A stretch of DNA of 64,000 bases from Balaenoptera acutorostrata (lineage: Eukaryota; Chordata; Mammalia; Artiodactyla; Balaenopteridae), in contig NC_080082.1 in assembly GCF_949987535.1 (NCBI RefSeq), positions 30,375,511 to 30,439,510 of the forward strand. Direction: 5' to 3'. The notes below the pieces were generated by a model. The model did no database searches and was not told the DNA's origin. It saw only the letters and a list, made by a program, of their open reading frames with translations. A program made the translations under genes and the position numbers. Of this stretch, positions 36,215-47,950 are shown in pieces; positions within the stretch are counted from its first letter, which is position 1, and each line of letters begins with the position of its first letter.

Positions 36215-37265
36215 TAAATTGATTTTTGACAATGGCACTGAAAGAATTCAATAAAGAAAAACCTTCAACAAGTGATGCTGGAGGAACTGAATATCCAGAT
36301 GGAAAAAAAATGAACCTTGACCCTTACTTCAGTCTGTATAAAAAAGTTCATTTGGGATGGGTAATAGACCTAATTGTAAGAGCCAAAACTATAAAGTTCC
36401 TAGAAGAAAACATAGGAGAAAATTTTTATGACCATGAGGTAAATAAAGACTTCCTAGAAAGAATACTGGTAGAAATAACCATAATATTTACAAAAATCAG
36501 ATTTCATCAAAATTAAAAATTTCTGCTTATCAAATCGTATCATTAAGTACAGGAATAGACAAGCTACAGACTGGGAGAAAACATTCACAAAAAATATATG
36601 TGGCAAAGAACTTGTATCTAGTATCGAGGACTTGAATCTTTTATAACTCATTACTAAAAGGACAACACAATTTCTTAAATTTGCAAAAGACTTGAACAGG
36701 CTATTACAATAGAACAGATACAAGTAATTAAAAAGCACACAAAAAATTCATTAGTCATCAGAAAAATATTAATTAAAACCATAATGGTATACTACTTCAC
36801 ACCCATAAAATAGATACAATTTTTAAATGCTGACCATACCAAATGTTAATGAGAACGTGGAGTGATCAGAATTTGAATCTATCTCTGGTAGGAATTTAAA
36901 ATGGTATAACCACTTGGAAGACACTGAAATCTTTTATAAGCTAAACATACATTTACTCTATGATCTAGTAATTCAACGCCTAGCTACATACTGAAAGAAA
37001 CTGAAATATAAGTTCATAAAAGGATATGTATGAGTGTTCATAACAGCTTTATTCATAATAGCCCCAAACTGAAAACAGATCAAAAGTCCATCCTTGGGAG
37101 ACTGGATCAACAAACTGTGGCATGTTCATAGAATAAAATACTACACAGCAAAAAAAGAAACAACCTACATGAATGAATCTCAAAAACATTATGCTGGGCA
37201 AAAAGAAGTCAGACACGAGAACTACGATTCCATTTATATCAAGTTTTATAACAGGCAAAACTAAC
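36215..37265 (+). mobile_element. old LINE-1 fragment, sense
   Basis: ORF2 C-terminal words in the sense direction: FNKEKPSTSDAGG, DPYFSLYKK, AKTIKFLEENIGENFY at 36226-36516, then degraded frames through 'acaaactgtggcatgttcatagaataaaatactac'. It belongs to a different, older L1 type than its left neighbour. Confidence 0.8.
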
Positions 37266-37805
37266 CTATATTCCAAGATACATACTCAGGAGAATTGAAA
37301 ACAGAGGTTTACAAAAAAAAACTTGTACACGAGTGATCACAGAAGAATTATTCATAACAGAAAAAAAGTGGGAACACCCCAAATATCCACCAATTGATGA
37401 ATGGGTAAACAAAATGTGGTATATCCATACAATAAAATATTGCTTAGCAATAAAAAGAAAGAAAGTACTGATACATGCAACAAGGCAGGCAAACCTTAAA
37501 AACATTATGGTAACTGAAAGCCAGACACAAAACGCCGCATGTTGTATGACTCCATTTATATGAAAGCACTAGAACTGGCAAATCCATACAGACAGAAAGT
37601 AGTTTAGTAGTTGCCAGGGGCTGGCAGGAAGGGTCAGTGGGGAGTGACTGCTGATAGGTATGTAGTGTCTTTGGGGGGTGATGAAAATATTCTAAAATTA
37701 GATAGTGGTAATGATAGTACAACTTTGTGAATATATCATTGAACTGTACACTTTAAAAGGATTAATTTTATAGTATATGAATTATATCTCAATGAAAAAA
37801 ACCAT
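37266..37805 (+). mobile_element. second old LINE-1 3' end, sense
   Basis: The ORF2 tail appears again: 'acaaaatgtggtatatccatacaataaaatattg' (about 37411-37445) is a second copy of the segment at about 37110-37145. It is followed by an old L1 3' UTR ending 'actgtacactttaaaagg'. Confidence 0.75.
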
Positions 37806-38770
37806 AGTGACAGAAATTTGAGCAATGGTTGCCTTGAAATCAGGGCAGGGTGTGGATGGAGATCAAAAGGAAAATAGGAAGGAACTTTCTGGGAGGATGG
37901 AAATGTTCTATATTTCTTTAGAAGTGTGAGTTAGAAATGGCTAATAGAAATGGCTGTATGCAAATTTTTCAAAACTTATCAAACTATAAAAAGTAAGATC
38001 TGTGCATTTACATGTAGATTTTTGCCTCAATGAAAAACAAATTGAAGGCAAAAAAGAAAAAAGACAGAGTAAAATTGGAATAGAATACTTCTTTAACCTA
38101 GGTATGACAATTTTACCGTATATATAAATCTCAAACCAGTAAGTCAATATCTTAGTATTGAAACCCTCTAGAATCTACCATTACAGTTAGAAACAAGACC
38201 AACATGTCTTGTTATGGGTGAAATGTTTTAACAAGATTCTGCAAGTGCTCACCAAAATAATTAGTGAAAATAAAAAAATAAGGTTTCTGTATTAGAAAGG
38301 AGGTGGCCCCAAATATTGTTATTTACAGTTATTGAAATTGTCCATCTGAAAAACCCAAGAAATAATGAGAATCATTGGAACCAAGAGGGTTTACCATCCT
38401 AATTGTAAAGCCAATAGCTTTCCTATATAATATTAAACATTATTTTAAAAATATAATGGTTAAAACAATACCATTTAAAAAATTAACAAAAATACGAAAT
38501 GCCCAAGACCAATATAAGCAAAGTTATTAAACTCTACTGATGGACATAAAAATCACTTTAATAATTCAAGAGTGCCTCTCGTCTTTGCATGAATGGACTC
38601 AAAATAATAAAGATATTGCTTTTCTCAATTCATACACATATACAGTCCCAAGCAAACCCCAGCAAGGTTTTTATGATATTTAAAAAAAAAAGATTCAAAA
38701 CTAATATGGAATTAAACATGTAAGAATAGCCAGAAGAAGACTGAACTTTCTTCTACCAGGTATAAGAATC
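37806..38770 (+). mobile_element. further old LINE-1 pieces, sense
   Basis: L1 3'-end-like words at 37830-38040 ('gggaggatggaaatgttctatatt', 'catgtagatttttgcctcaatgaaa') and diverged ORF2-like A-rich sequence from about 38330 ('tggacataaaaatcactttaataattcaag'). Boundaries are not resolvable by eye. Confidence 0.5.
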
Positions 38771-38888
38771 CTGTTTTTTTGGCCGCGCTGTGTGGCATGC
38801 AGGATCTTAGTTCCCTGACCAGGGATCAAACCCGTGTCCCCTGCAGTGGAAGCGCAGAGCCCTTACCACTGAACCACCAGGAAGTTCC
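38771..38888 (-). mobile_element. CHR-1-type short tRNA-Glu SINE, antisense
   Basis: 'ttttttggccgcgctgtgtggcatgc', 'ccctgaccagggatcaaac', 'ccactgaaccaccaggaa'. I found no convincing target duplication. Confidence 0.9.
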
Positions 38889-39430
38889 CCAGGAATCTAT
38901 TAATTAACGTTGGTGCAGAACTAGTACAGGAAGAGGGGTACCTTGATGGAAGGTAATAGAGAGCCAAGACAAAAACCAAAGCATGAGTATGGATTGGGAC
39001 GAAGTAAAGGCAGCATTGAAATAACTAGAAAAAGATTGGACTGTTTACCAAATAACATTAGGACAACTGACTGTTTATGTGCAAGTAAAAATGACTACCT
39101 CTTACACATCTTACCATACAACAAATTCACGATGGATTAAAGGTTAAATATAAAGACAAAACCAGAAAAGTACAAGGAAAACAATAGATTAACTACTGCA
39201 TTTGTGAATTTTGGTTAGAGAAGGAGTTTCAGGAGGATGTTTGAAGTATATCATCAAAGCTAGACTAAAGAGGGAAAGGATTGACTCCTTAAAAACAAAA
39301 AACTTCCATATGACAGAAACCTCCTTAAACAAAATTAAAAAACAAACAATTGGGGAAAACACTTACTGCTTATGTGACAGACCAAACGTTAATACCTTCA
39401 ATATGTGCTTTTTTATGGTTGCTTTCAACT
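38889..39430 (+). mobile_element. old LINE-1 fragment, sense
   Basis: Continues the A-rich L1-like sequence to the right of the SINE ('ggattaaaggttaaatataaagacaaaacc', 'aaaattaaaaaacaaacaattggggaaaacac'). Frames are broken. Confidence 0.55.
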
Positions 39431-40809
39431 GAAGAGTCCTGCTCAAACTTGCTGAAACATGCACGGGGATTTGCTAGCTTCTGTAACTGGAGAGCCCAGG
39501 GATGGAGAGGCCTGAAGCTTCCATCATGCGGAAGCCATGTTGGTTGCCTGTAGCCCAGTTCCCCCTATCCTACCAGCCTAACAGTCCTCCAGGAAAGAGT
39601 GCTGCTTCTCTGATCGCTCCAGCACAGAAGCTTTTGGAAGGATTTTGACCCAGTTTGGGTCACAGGTCAGTCACCGAATAAACCCTGTGGCTGAAGGAAG
39701 GTTTCTTTCTCTTTTGCTCCTGTTTCTCTTTTGTTCTGAGATTCTAGTGTGTTACCCACTGATGATTCTGCCCAGGCATGGATCATGTGCTACCCTTGTG
39801 GCAGGGAAAGGGGTAGGTCAGTGCTACACAAACTACTTGGGATGAATTTTTCATAATACGGAGTTATTCTGTTATCAGAATAAGGGAGAAGGAATGCTAA
39901 GGGGAAAAAACAGCAGATTTTCACTAACATATATAAAGAGCTCTCACAAATCAATAAGAAATAATATGTTCAAAAATCCATGAAAAGCCATAATGATTCA
40001 TCATTAATTAAATTTCACTTTTCCTTAGTCCTATTCTTTTATATCTCTGCTGAATGCTTTCCAAGGTTGTAGTTGGCTACTTTCACAAATTAAGCTGTTA
40101 TAATTGATCACAAGATGCTAATATGTTATAAGGAGCTTCCTCTCCTCTTACGTAACCCATAGAGTACAGCGGCTTTCTGCAGACAATGTTTTAATCAAAG
40201 GATTGTCTCGGTTGTGAGAATTTTAGGCATGAAAACTAAGATACAGTCCCTCAGGCAGAATGAATGCTCAAATCTTTATTTCACTAGAGTTCAATAAATC
40301 TTTCTTCTTATATCTTTGACAAGCAAGGGAAGGTCTTGTTCTTTTGGTTTTTCTTGAATAACCTATGATTTTGCAGTTATTTTATGTGCATATTTCTTAA
40401 ATGAATTTAGGGGCCTGAACTTTACTGATTTTGTTTCAAATTTAGTTTGTCTCATTGCAAGAAAGATTAGATTATTACTTTTATATAATTTATATGTTTT
40501 TTATAAATATAAATTTTTATCTATTAGATTTCAAGTTGCTGCTTTTTAAAAAAAATATAGGCTGTATATTTTAGACCTAAATGGGAGTATTCATAGAAGA
40601 TAAAAAGTTCAATTTTTGAGAAAACAGAACATTTCTGTTAACTTAGAACCCTGAAACTTAAGAAGCATGATTTTTTTGATTTTTTGTTTGTTTGCTTTTA
40701 AATTTTGCACATTATTTTTATGAAAGAGAAGGAACCAATGGCAGGGAGTTAATTCAAGAGAGCCTCTCAAGTTTATATTTCCCTGAGTAAATAAAAGTAT
40801 ATGCTCCAC
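39431..40809. other. unrecognised sequence
   Basis: 39440-39700 has the look of an old dispersed repeat but I cannot name it. The remainder is AT-rich and unrecognised. Confidence 0.35.
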
Positions 40810-40990
40810 CCTTTATGTGTGCTCGGAAGCGTTATTCACCTTCTCTGTGTCTCAGATTCATCATTTTTGAACAGGGATTACAATAGGACCTACCTCACAG
40901 GGTGGTTTTAAGGGTGCAATGAAGTAAAGTGCTTTGAAAAGTGCCTGGCCCGAAGTAAGTGCAGAGTCAGTTGGCTACGCCTATGATTCA
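40810..40990 (+). repeat. MIR SINE
   Basis: 'ttcaccttctctgtgtctcag', 'acctcacagggtggttttaaggg', 'aaagtgcctggcccgaagtaag' are MIR words. Confidence 0.75.
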
Positions 40991-42015
40991 CGTCATTTCT
41001 AACCATAGCCCAGCCTACCGACAGTTATGTAGCTGACACTGTTCAGAAGTCCTTGGGAGGTTAAGAAGTACCTCCTGCATGACGGAATGCAGTGGAATAG
41101 AGTTGAGAAGCTTACTTCCTTGAACTAGAATTCTCTGGAAATAGATGTTTCAACTATGGATAAAAGAAATGATCACTACCATTAATCAGAAACATAAAGA
41201 GTTCTCAGAGTTCCTTGTTACCTCTCTGTAGCCCTTATTCTATGATGATTTATCCACTGAGGTTTCTGTTTTCTCTACTAATCCGTGAATTCAAAGGAGG
41301 GCTATGATTTATTCACTATTAATTTCCTCGACCCACTATGGGCCTATCACAGAGGGGTTCACTGAATATTTGTTGAATGAATGAATGAATGAATCAGCTA
41401 ATGAACAAATAACCAAACAGGCATACAACTCTCCAACCCTCTTACATAAATAGTACTCTAGTGAGCAGTGTACAAGTCAGAACTAGAAGTCCCAGAGGCC
41501 AACTACCTGGAGAGCAATGGGACAGGTTTTATCTACTTGCAATCTATTAAAAGATCATCCTTCAAAAATTCTTTAAAGCGTCTTAAGAAGAGGAAATTCC
41601 ATCATCACATGTGCTTCAGCCATGAATTTCAACATTTCTTCTTTGAGAAAACATGAAATATTATACCAACACAGATAAAATCTTTTGACTACTTTTATTG
41701 GTCATTCATGCATATATACTATTAAAGCTGAAACAGAATTGAAAGGTGGTAACCAAAAGGGAAGGTAACTTAATTCAGAGAAATTAAAAGGATGAGAGGG
41801 AAGCAATAAACATGGTTGAATTTGCTGAATATTTTTCTATGCTGGGAAAAAGGTATTACCTGATAGGTATTTGATACTTGAACAGAATGAAATAGTTGGA
41901 TTCAGAAAATATTTTGAAGCTTTTATTTTCTTTTGATGCAGTAGGTGAGGTCTTTTATTTTTTTAAGAAAGTATCTAGCTCAGTTCTGTTTGAATGATCC
42001 TTTAGTATCTCTCTG
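40991..42015. other. unique sequence, short simple repeat
   Basis: Only an old MIR/L2-like piece ending in (GAAT)n at about 41355-41397 is recognised. Confidence 0.4.
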
Positions 42016-42510
42016 CAGACATAACTTGTTTTATTGCACTTCGCTTTATTGACCTTTGCAGATATTTTGTTTTTTACAAATTGATGGTTCGTGGCAACCC
42101 CTATCAAGCAAGTCTATTGGTATCATTTTTCCAATAGCATTTGCTCACTTTGGGTCTCTGTGTCACATTTTGGTAATTCTCACAATATTTCACTTTTTCA
42201 TTATTATCATATTTGTTATGGTGATCAGCGATCTGTGATGTTTAATGTTACTATTGCAAAAAGATTACAACTCTCTAAAGGCTCAGATGATGGTTAGCGG
42301 GTTTTTTTATCGATAGTGTTTTTTAATTAAGGTATCTACATTGTTTTTGTACAGAACACTATTGAGCACTTAATAGACTGCAGTATAGTGTAAACGTAAC
42401 TTTTACAGGCACTGGGAAACCAAAACATTCATGTGACTCACTTTATTGCGATATTTGATTTATCGCTGTGGCCTGGAACCAAACCTACAATGTCTCTGAG
42501 GTATTTCAGG
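42016..42510. mobile_element. Tigger1-like DNA transposon, internally deleted
   Basis: Starts CAGACATAACTTGTTTTATTG and ends with the inverted counterpart '...tctctgaggtatttcagg'. Inside are Tigger1 words: 'tggttcgtggcaacccc', 'gatgatggttagcgg', 'ttaattaaggtatctaca', 'actcactttattgcgatatt'. At about 495 bp it lacks the transposase gene. Confidence 0.85.
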
Positions 42511-43894
42511 TTGAGTATGATGAGAAGCTGGATTCGGTTCAGCTTATAGCTCACAAAGGTTGTGTGTTTCATTCTGGTGGGGTGGTTGTTGTCAGCCCTT
42601 GGTCTGGCTCACACCTCCAGCTATTGTGAAACTCAGGGGTCTCCCCTGGAACTGTAAATGGAGACCCCAAATGAGGCAGACGCCTTAAATCAGAAGTGTC
42701 AGCTGAAGAAAGAGCTCTTTCCCTGGGTTCCTGCAGTGAGCGGTCCAGGGGCCCATCACTTAATTCAGAGCTAAAAGAACATAAGCAATGTGCTGGGTTT
42801 TCAGAAGTGGCGAACTGAAATCCTTTCCCCTCAAATTTCAGAATTAATCAGGAAATATCTACACGCATCAGATAGATGAAGATCAAAATGTCGTCTTTAT
42901 TGCTGGCCTCGCTCAATTAGAACATGTGGCTGGAATCTGTGGCCCAGTAATTGGGTTTCCACATCTTGCTTCTCACTCCCTCCTCCAAGACAAGGTATTA
43001 GGACGGCCCCTTTGTGAAGCAGACACTTCCTTGGTCAACGGCAGATAGGGTCACTGTCTCCCATCTGAGAAATCTCATGAGTTCAGACCAGTAGAAACGG
43101 CCTTCCTATCTGCCTCCAGAAAGGAGATGCCAGGCCCAAGGTAACTCATCCTGTGGATGCAGGAGCAAGAGGAGATGCCCCCTCCAGGCAGACAGACCTG
43201 AGACAGAGCCAGGACCAGCCAAGCCAAGCTCAGGCCAAGCAGGCAGGTGGCTCCTTCTTTGGGGAGCGAGTGATGGGGAGAAAGGTACCAGCAGCTTAGG
43301 GAATAGCTGTCCACTTTCCAGGTATTTTATCCTTGTCCTTTCGTCTCACAGTTCAAAACAGCACTTGGAAAACTTTCTTCAGAATTGAGTACCTGAGTAA
43401 AAGCATCTTCATCCTTCAAAGGAGCCACTGCCATTGCTTTTAAGTCAGGAGAGCCATGGCTGACTTTTTCTAGAAATCCCCCTTTCCATCATGCCTCCCC
43501 CTTCCCCAGAGGTCCCTGTCCTTGTCACTTTCTTCATCCTTAACAACTGAAAGTCTGCGGCCCTTTCTTGCTAAGAAGGGCCTCTTGGCGTCGTCTCACA
43601 CCAGCCCAGGTGGCTGTCACCCATTTCGAGACATTTTTCTCCTTCTCCCAAACACCTGCCCTCTACCCAGCACACACAACTCAGAAGCTCTGATCTCCAC
43701 CAAAGCCTTGGACCATTTGGATTATCTCCTGAGCACTTACTGTAGTCACAGCCTGTCTTAGAAGACTTAGTAAAGGTAGGGAATTTATTCCTTGTGTATA
43801 CTCGTTTTTTCTATACTTACTAAATGTAAGACTGGAAATGTTGACGTTGTTGATTTTGTTGTCACGTTCTGTTGCGTGTGAGTTCTTGGGCCGT
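42511..43894. other. unique sequence, nothing recognised
   Basis: Moderate GC. No repeat family or convincing exon. The minus-strand frame at 43075-43314 has a hydrophobic stretch but no recognised product or supporting context. Confidence 0.35.
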
Positions 43895-44350
43895 TGAATT
43901 CATTCATTCAACTCATTCATTTATTCATTCACCTACTAATCTTTATGAAGTGTGCTTGGCCCTGTGCTGAACCTGGGGTTACAGATAGGAATAATGCTCA
44001 ATTCCTATCTTTGGGAAATCAGTCTGGGGGGAGGGACAGACGTAATAGATATTTTACAATATGGCCAGGTAAACTGAATTATAGAGGCACATTGAACCGA
44101 GGTCTTGGTTGAAGGTTGAAGGGTGAGGGGGACCAGGACATTTTGGCATGTCCTGGTCTCCTTCCGTGTGAAGAAGAGCAAGATGTGCAGCAGGAACAGT
44201 GAAAGGCAGGCTGGGCCCAATCTGTGGAAGGCTTTGTAAGACAGAAGAAGGAGTTTAAACGTCATTCTGTAAGCAACAGGAAGCTGGCAGAGATTTTAAG
44301 CAGAGGTGTAACTCGATCAGCTTTTTATTAGGGAGATAACTCTGCGTCAG
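43895..44350. repeat. L2-like ancient repeat
   Basis: 'attcattcattcaactcattc', 'ctgtgctgaacctggggttacagatagg', 'gatgtgcagcaggaacagtg-aaggc', 'agattttaagcagaggtgtaac-cgatcag' match an old dispersed (L2-class) repeat from memory. The strand is not decided. Confidence 0.5.
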
Positions 44351-44775
44351 GCGGATGGGATTCATTCTTAGAAAAGTTAATCCTTCCAGGGCAATAGGCA
44401 CTTGGCTGCTGAGAAGCCCGGCTTTCAGCTCAGTGTTTGGAGGGTCTCGAGCGATATTGATGTAATTGAGCTTTTAGCAAAAAAGATGAAATCGTAATAG
44501 CCAATATGTCTAAAATGAAAAGAACGTGATTTGCCTTCTAATAAGGTACCCCCCTTAAAAATAAATCTTTAATTCAACCTATGAATTTTTAATGCCAAGA
44601 ACGCAGCATAATACTTTGAAATTGAAACTTGAGACACAGGCATGGCAAAAATCTTCCCTACAGTGGATTTGGGGCATACAAATTGAGCAGTACGAACTAT
44701 TGACACCTCCTGGTGGCAGCAGATGTGTGCTGTTTGCCTGGTCAAAACAAGAGGGAAATGAATCAAAGGCATTAA
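44351..44775. other. unique sequence, nothing recognised
   Basis: No feature recognised. Confidence 0.35.
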
Positions 44776-44788
44776 AAATAAATAACAC

Positions 44789-45098
44789 GGGCTTCCCTGG
44801 TGGCGCAGTGGTTGAGAATCTGCCTGCTAATGCAGGGGACACGGGTTCGAGCCCTGGTCTGGGAAGATCCCACATGCCACGGAGCAGCTGGGCCCGTGAG
44901 CCACAATTGCTGAGCCTGCGCGTCTGGAGCCTGTGCCCCGCGACGGGAGGGGCCGCGATAGAGAAAGGCCCGCGCACCGCGATAGAGAAAGGCCCGCGCA
45001 CCGCGATGAAGAGCGGTCCCCGCACCGCGATGAAGAGTGGCCCCCGCTTGCCGCAACTGGAGAAAGCCCTCGCACGAACCGAAGACCCAACACAGCCA

Positions 45099-45129
<31 letters not shown>

Positions 45130-45164
45130 GAAAATCCTTTAAAAAAATAAATAAATAAATAAAT
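44789..45164 (+). mobile_element. CHR-2-type tRNA-Glu SINE with internal 24-bp expansion
   Basis: A box TGGCGCAGTGG, B box GGTTCGAGCCC, long (AAAT)n tail. Bounded by AAATAAATAACAC (44776-44788 and 45165-45177). The region that in other copies holds two related 24-bp units here holds four (44954-44977, 44978-45001, 45002-45025, 45026-45049). The open frames across it on both strands are SINE translations. Confidence 0.95.
44954..45049. repeat. four 24-bp units inside SINE
   Basis: Units 1 and 2 are identical (CGCGATAGAGAAAGG...). Units 3 and 4 start CGCGATGAAGAG and are near-identical over their first 20 bases. Other SINE copies show one unit of each kind. Confidence 0.92.
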
Positions 45165-45401
45165 AAATAAATAACACTGGCAGCCCAGAAGGAAGGGGTG
45201 GGAGGATGAAATGGCCCTGGTCTCAGGAGCGACCTGGTAGAGACCTGTTGGAAGAGAGAGATGGCAGAGGGAGGCCTCAGGTGACCAGGGCCAGCCGCCA
45301 CTGCTCCTAGGGAGAAGGGCTGAGCAAGGGCATCTGACAAATTTAAAACCAAAAGGTAGATGACTGAGATCGGTGTTCCAGAATGTCTGCTGGCAGTTTT
45401 T

Positions 45402-45750
45402 TTGGTGGTGTTGTTATTGTTTTTTAATGTATTTATTTGTTTTTATTTTTGGCTGTGTTGGGTCTTCGTTGCTGCACGTGGGCTTTCTCTAGTTGCGGCG
45501 AGCGGGGGCTATTCTTCGTTGCGGTGCGCGGGCTTCTCATCGCAGTGGCTTCTCTTGTTGCGGAGCACGGGCTCTAGGCGTGCGCGCTCAGTAGTTGTGG
45601 CTCGCGGGCTCTAGAGCGCAGGCTCAGTAGTTGTGACGCACGGGCTTAGTTGCTCCGCGGCATGTGGGATCTTCCCAGACCAGGGATCAAACCCGTGCCC
45701 CATGCATTAGCAGGCGGATTCTTAACCACTGCGCCACCAGGGAAGCCCCC
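45402..45750 (-). mobile_element. CHR-2-type tRNA-Glu SINE, long variant, antisense
   Basis: Perfect 13-bp duplication GCTGGCAGTTTTT (45389-45401 and 45751-45763). Carries an extra 'cagtagttgtgg...ctctagagcgcagg' unit like the copy at 24.8 kb. It lies tail to tail with the SINE ending at 45164. Confidence 0.95.
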
Positions 45751-45763
45751 GCTGGCAGTTTTT

Positions 45764-47079
45764 AAAGGAGATTGTTTTCACTTTTCAGTTCTAAACATCC
45801 AGCCAGATAAACGCTTTCTCCATAGTAATCTCTTTCAGTTCTGTAAGCACTTTTTAACCTTCTCAGGACCCTTTCACGTACAGGGTTGTATTTACTATAA
45901 AAGAAAAGAACCTTTCCTTGAGGAAAGAACCACCCAGAGTTATTGCATTTCTCACTTGTACATTATGTAAAAAGGCACAAAAGACATTAACTGTGAGATG
46001 TTGAATAGGAAAACACAAAAGGCAATCAAATACCATCTTAGATGGACACACTTACCTACTCTCTGTAGAAAAACAGGAGAAGGACCAAAAAGAAGCATCT
46101 TGGTTTCTGGCTCATTTCTGATATAGAAATGGCTCAGAACTGATATGGGATGATCCAGGGTCCAGGTTTAATATTCACTGGCTGGATGACCTAGGACTTC
46201 TCCCTACCTCAGTTCCCCTCTAGGTAAAGTGTGAAGATGGGCTGCAAAAGAGCTCTAGGACCTAGTGGGTGTTGGGCGGCTTTGTGACTTTCATGGGTTC
46301 TAAGCACTTTTGTCTTCATGGTCCCCTTTTGTTGTTGTTGTTTCATCTCTTGGTTTATTAACCAGCCACAGGCCACGTCGGTGACAGAGGTAGTCTCATT
46401 CATCTAACATTTTAAAACTATGATTATCACCCAGCTATGTACACCAACATATTCCTTTCCATAGGATTCTGTGTTTTCAGGGTCACTGAAGTATAACGTA
46501 ACCAGAAGCTATGATTCCATATTGATTTCCAGATCAGAAAATGCATTATCCCTCCAAGTCACTTTAACAACACTATCAATACACATATGGTAAAAGCAGG
46601 TTGTTTTTGCAAAGAAAAGTTTCCCTGAAACATCCAAAGAGTCATCCCAATGTCAGTCTCCTGGTTTGGTACTGCTCATACAAGATGTTACCATTTGGGG
46701 GAAGCTGGGTGAAGGGTACCCAGGATGTCTCTATTATTTTTCCAGTTTCCTCTGAGACTACAATTGTTTAAAATTATTTTAAAATAAAACAAAACATGTT
46801 ATTCATGGAAATAGGGGCTAAACATTTCAGTTCAAAATCTAAAATGAAAAGTTGAAGTTTCTTAGGAGAGTTTGGGAGTCACCTAACAACTATGATAACA
46901 GTTGAAGCCCAGTGAAAAAGGCTTATTTCTGTCGGAGGCTCCTTACTAACTCTGGCAGTGATAAACATGACATGGCATGTCGCTCTGCTGTCCCCAACTC
47001 CCAGACCAAGGAGGCTCTGTGAATTAGCTTCAGCTCACAAGGAACAGGTGAGACAGAGGTCCCCAGTTTTGTGAAATCC
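45764..47079. other. mostly unique, one MIR-like piece
   Basis: A MIR-like segment lies at about 46105-46250 ('tcactggctggatgacctaggac', 'cctacctcagttcccctct'). The remainder is unrecognised. Confidence 0.4.
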
Positions 47080-47950
47080 CAGGGAGAGAACGCTGCACAT
47101 AATTTATTTCCATTACTCTGCATCTGAGGCTCGCACACACCAACTGCACAATCCCAGGCCAGCCGTCTGCCGGGGTTCGGAGCCCGGTCCGGACCCAGGC
47201 CGGACTGGGTTTCATCTCGCGACCTCCGATGGCACCAGCGGGTCGGCCTGGCTCAGGGCGACCTGGTCCTTCTCCTGCTGCAAGACCTGCACCTCCCACA
47301 GCGCCTGGTCCACGTGATCGGCGGTGAGCACCACAGGCTTGGGCTTCTCCTCGTCGAAGAGCCGCTCGTTGGCCTCCGGGTACAGCTGGTGGGGCCCGAC
47401 GGCGCGCAGATGTGCCGGCAGGTGCAGGAACTCCTGGGCCTTGAGGTCGCAGTCGCGCATCCGGGACCCCGGCAGCCACCAGCGGCCCACGAAGCCCACA
47501 TCCGGGATCCGGTCCAGGAAGTCGGCCCAGCGGGGCTGCAGGTAGCGGCAGCGGGCCTGGTAGGGGCTGGGCGTCGAAGGGCGTCTCATACACCAGCGAG
47601 CAGAGGCCCAGGCTCACGGGGCGCCGGTGGCCGCGACCCGGCAGCCAGAGCGGCTGCTGCACGGACGCTTCCGAGTCGCGTTGCGCGTGGCGGCCTCCAG
47701 CGGCAGGAGGGTCCCCGACGCTCCGAGAGAGAGATCGCTCCAGGCCAGGGCGCAGCAGGCCGCCGCGTCCCCGCAGGCCTCGGAGGAATCCCGGAGCGGA
47801 GCGAGGGCCCCGGCGCCCGACCGCGCCCCCTCGCCGGGCTTTGCAGACGCAGCGTCGCCCTCCCCTCCGCGGCTTCGGGACCAGAATCCCTCCGGAGCGG
47901 CCACCGCCCTTCTCTTCAGCTTGGCCAGGTATGCGAAGCGGAGGGCCGGG
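47080..47950 (-). pseudogene. TIMM29: TIMM29 processed pseudogene (retrocopy)
   Basis: TIMM29 encodes Tim29, a subunit of the mitochondrial TIM22 inner-membrane translocase that inserts carrier proteins. On the minus strand, recognisable TIMM29 sequence is spread over three frames. 47904-47681 holds the N-terminal part ([18 protein letters not shown], later [14 protein letters not shown]). 47680-47567 holds [15 protein letters not shown]. 47566-47212 holds [20 protein letters not shown] through [19 protein letters not shown] to a TGA at 47214-47212. Disabling changes against the human protein as I remember it: the start is GTG rather than ATG; about 20-25 codons are missing after EACGDA; a 1-base deletion lies near 47680-47682; and a few bases are lost near 47562-47567. 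A polyadenylation signal AATAAA sits about 100 bp past the stop (near 47107), and coding sequence is continuous with no intron, which points to a retrocopy. The A-tail has decayed (CACAAAA near 47070), and I could not find a target duplication. Identification is from memory of the family; exact ends are uncertain. Confidence 0.88.

Noticed and set aside
44579..45352. 257-codon open frame on the minus strand
   Set aside because: Mostly a translation of the SINE and its (AAAT)n tail (YLFIYLFIY repeats).
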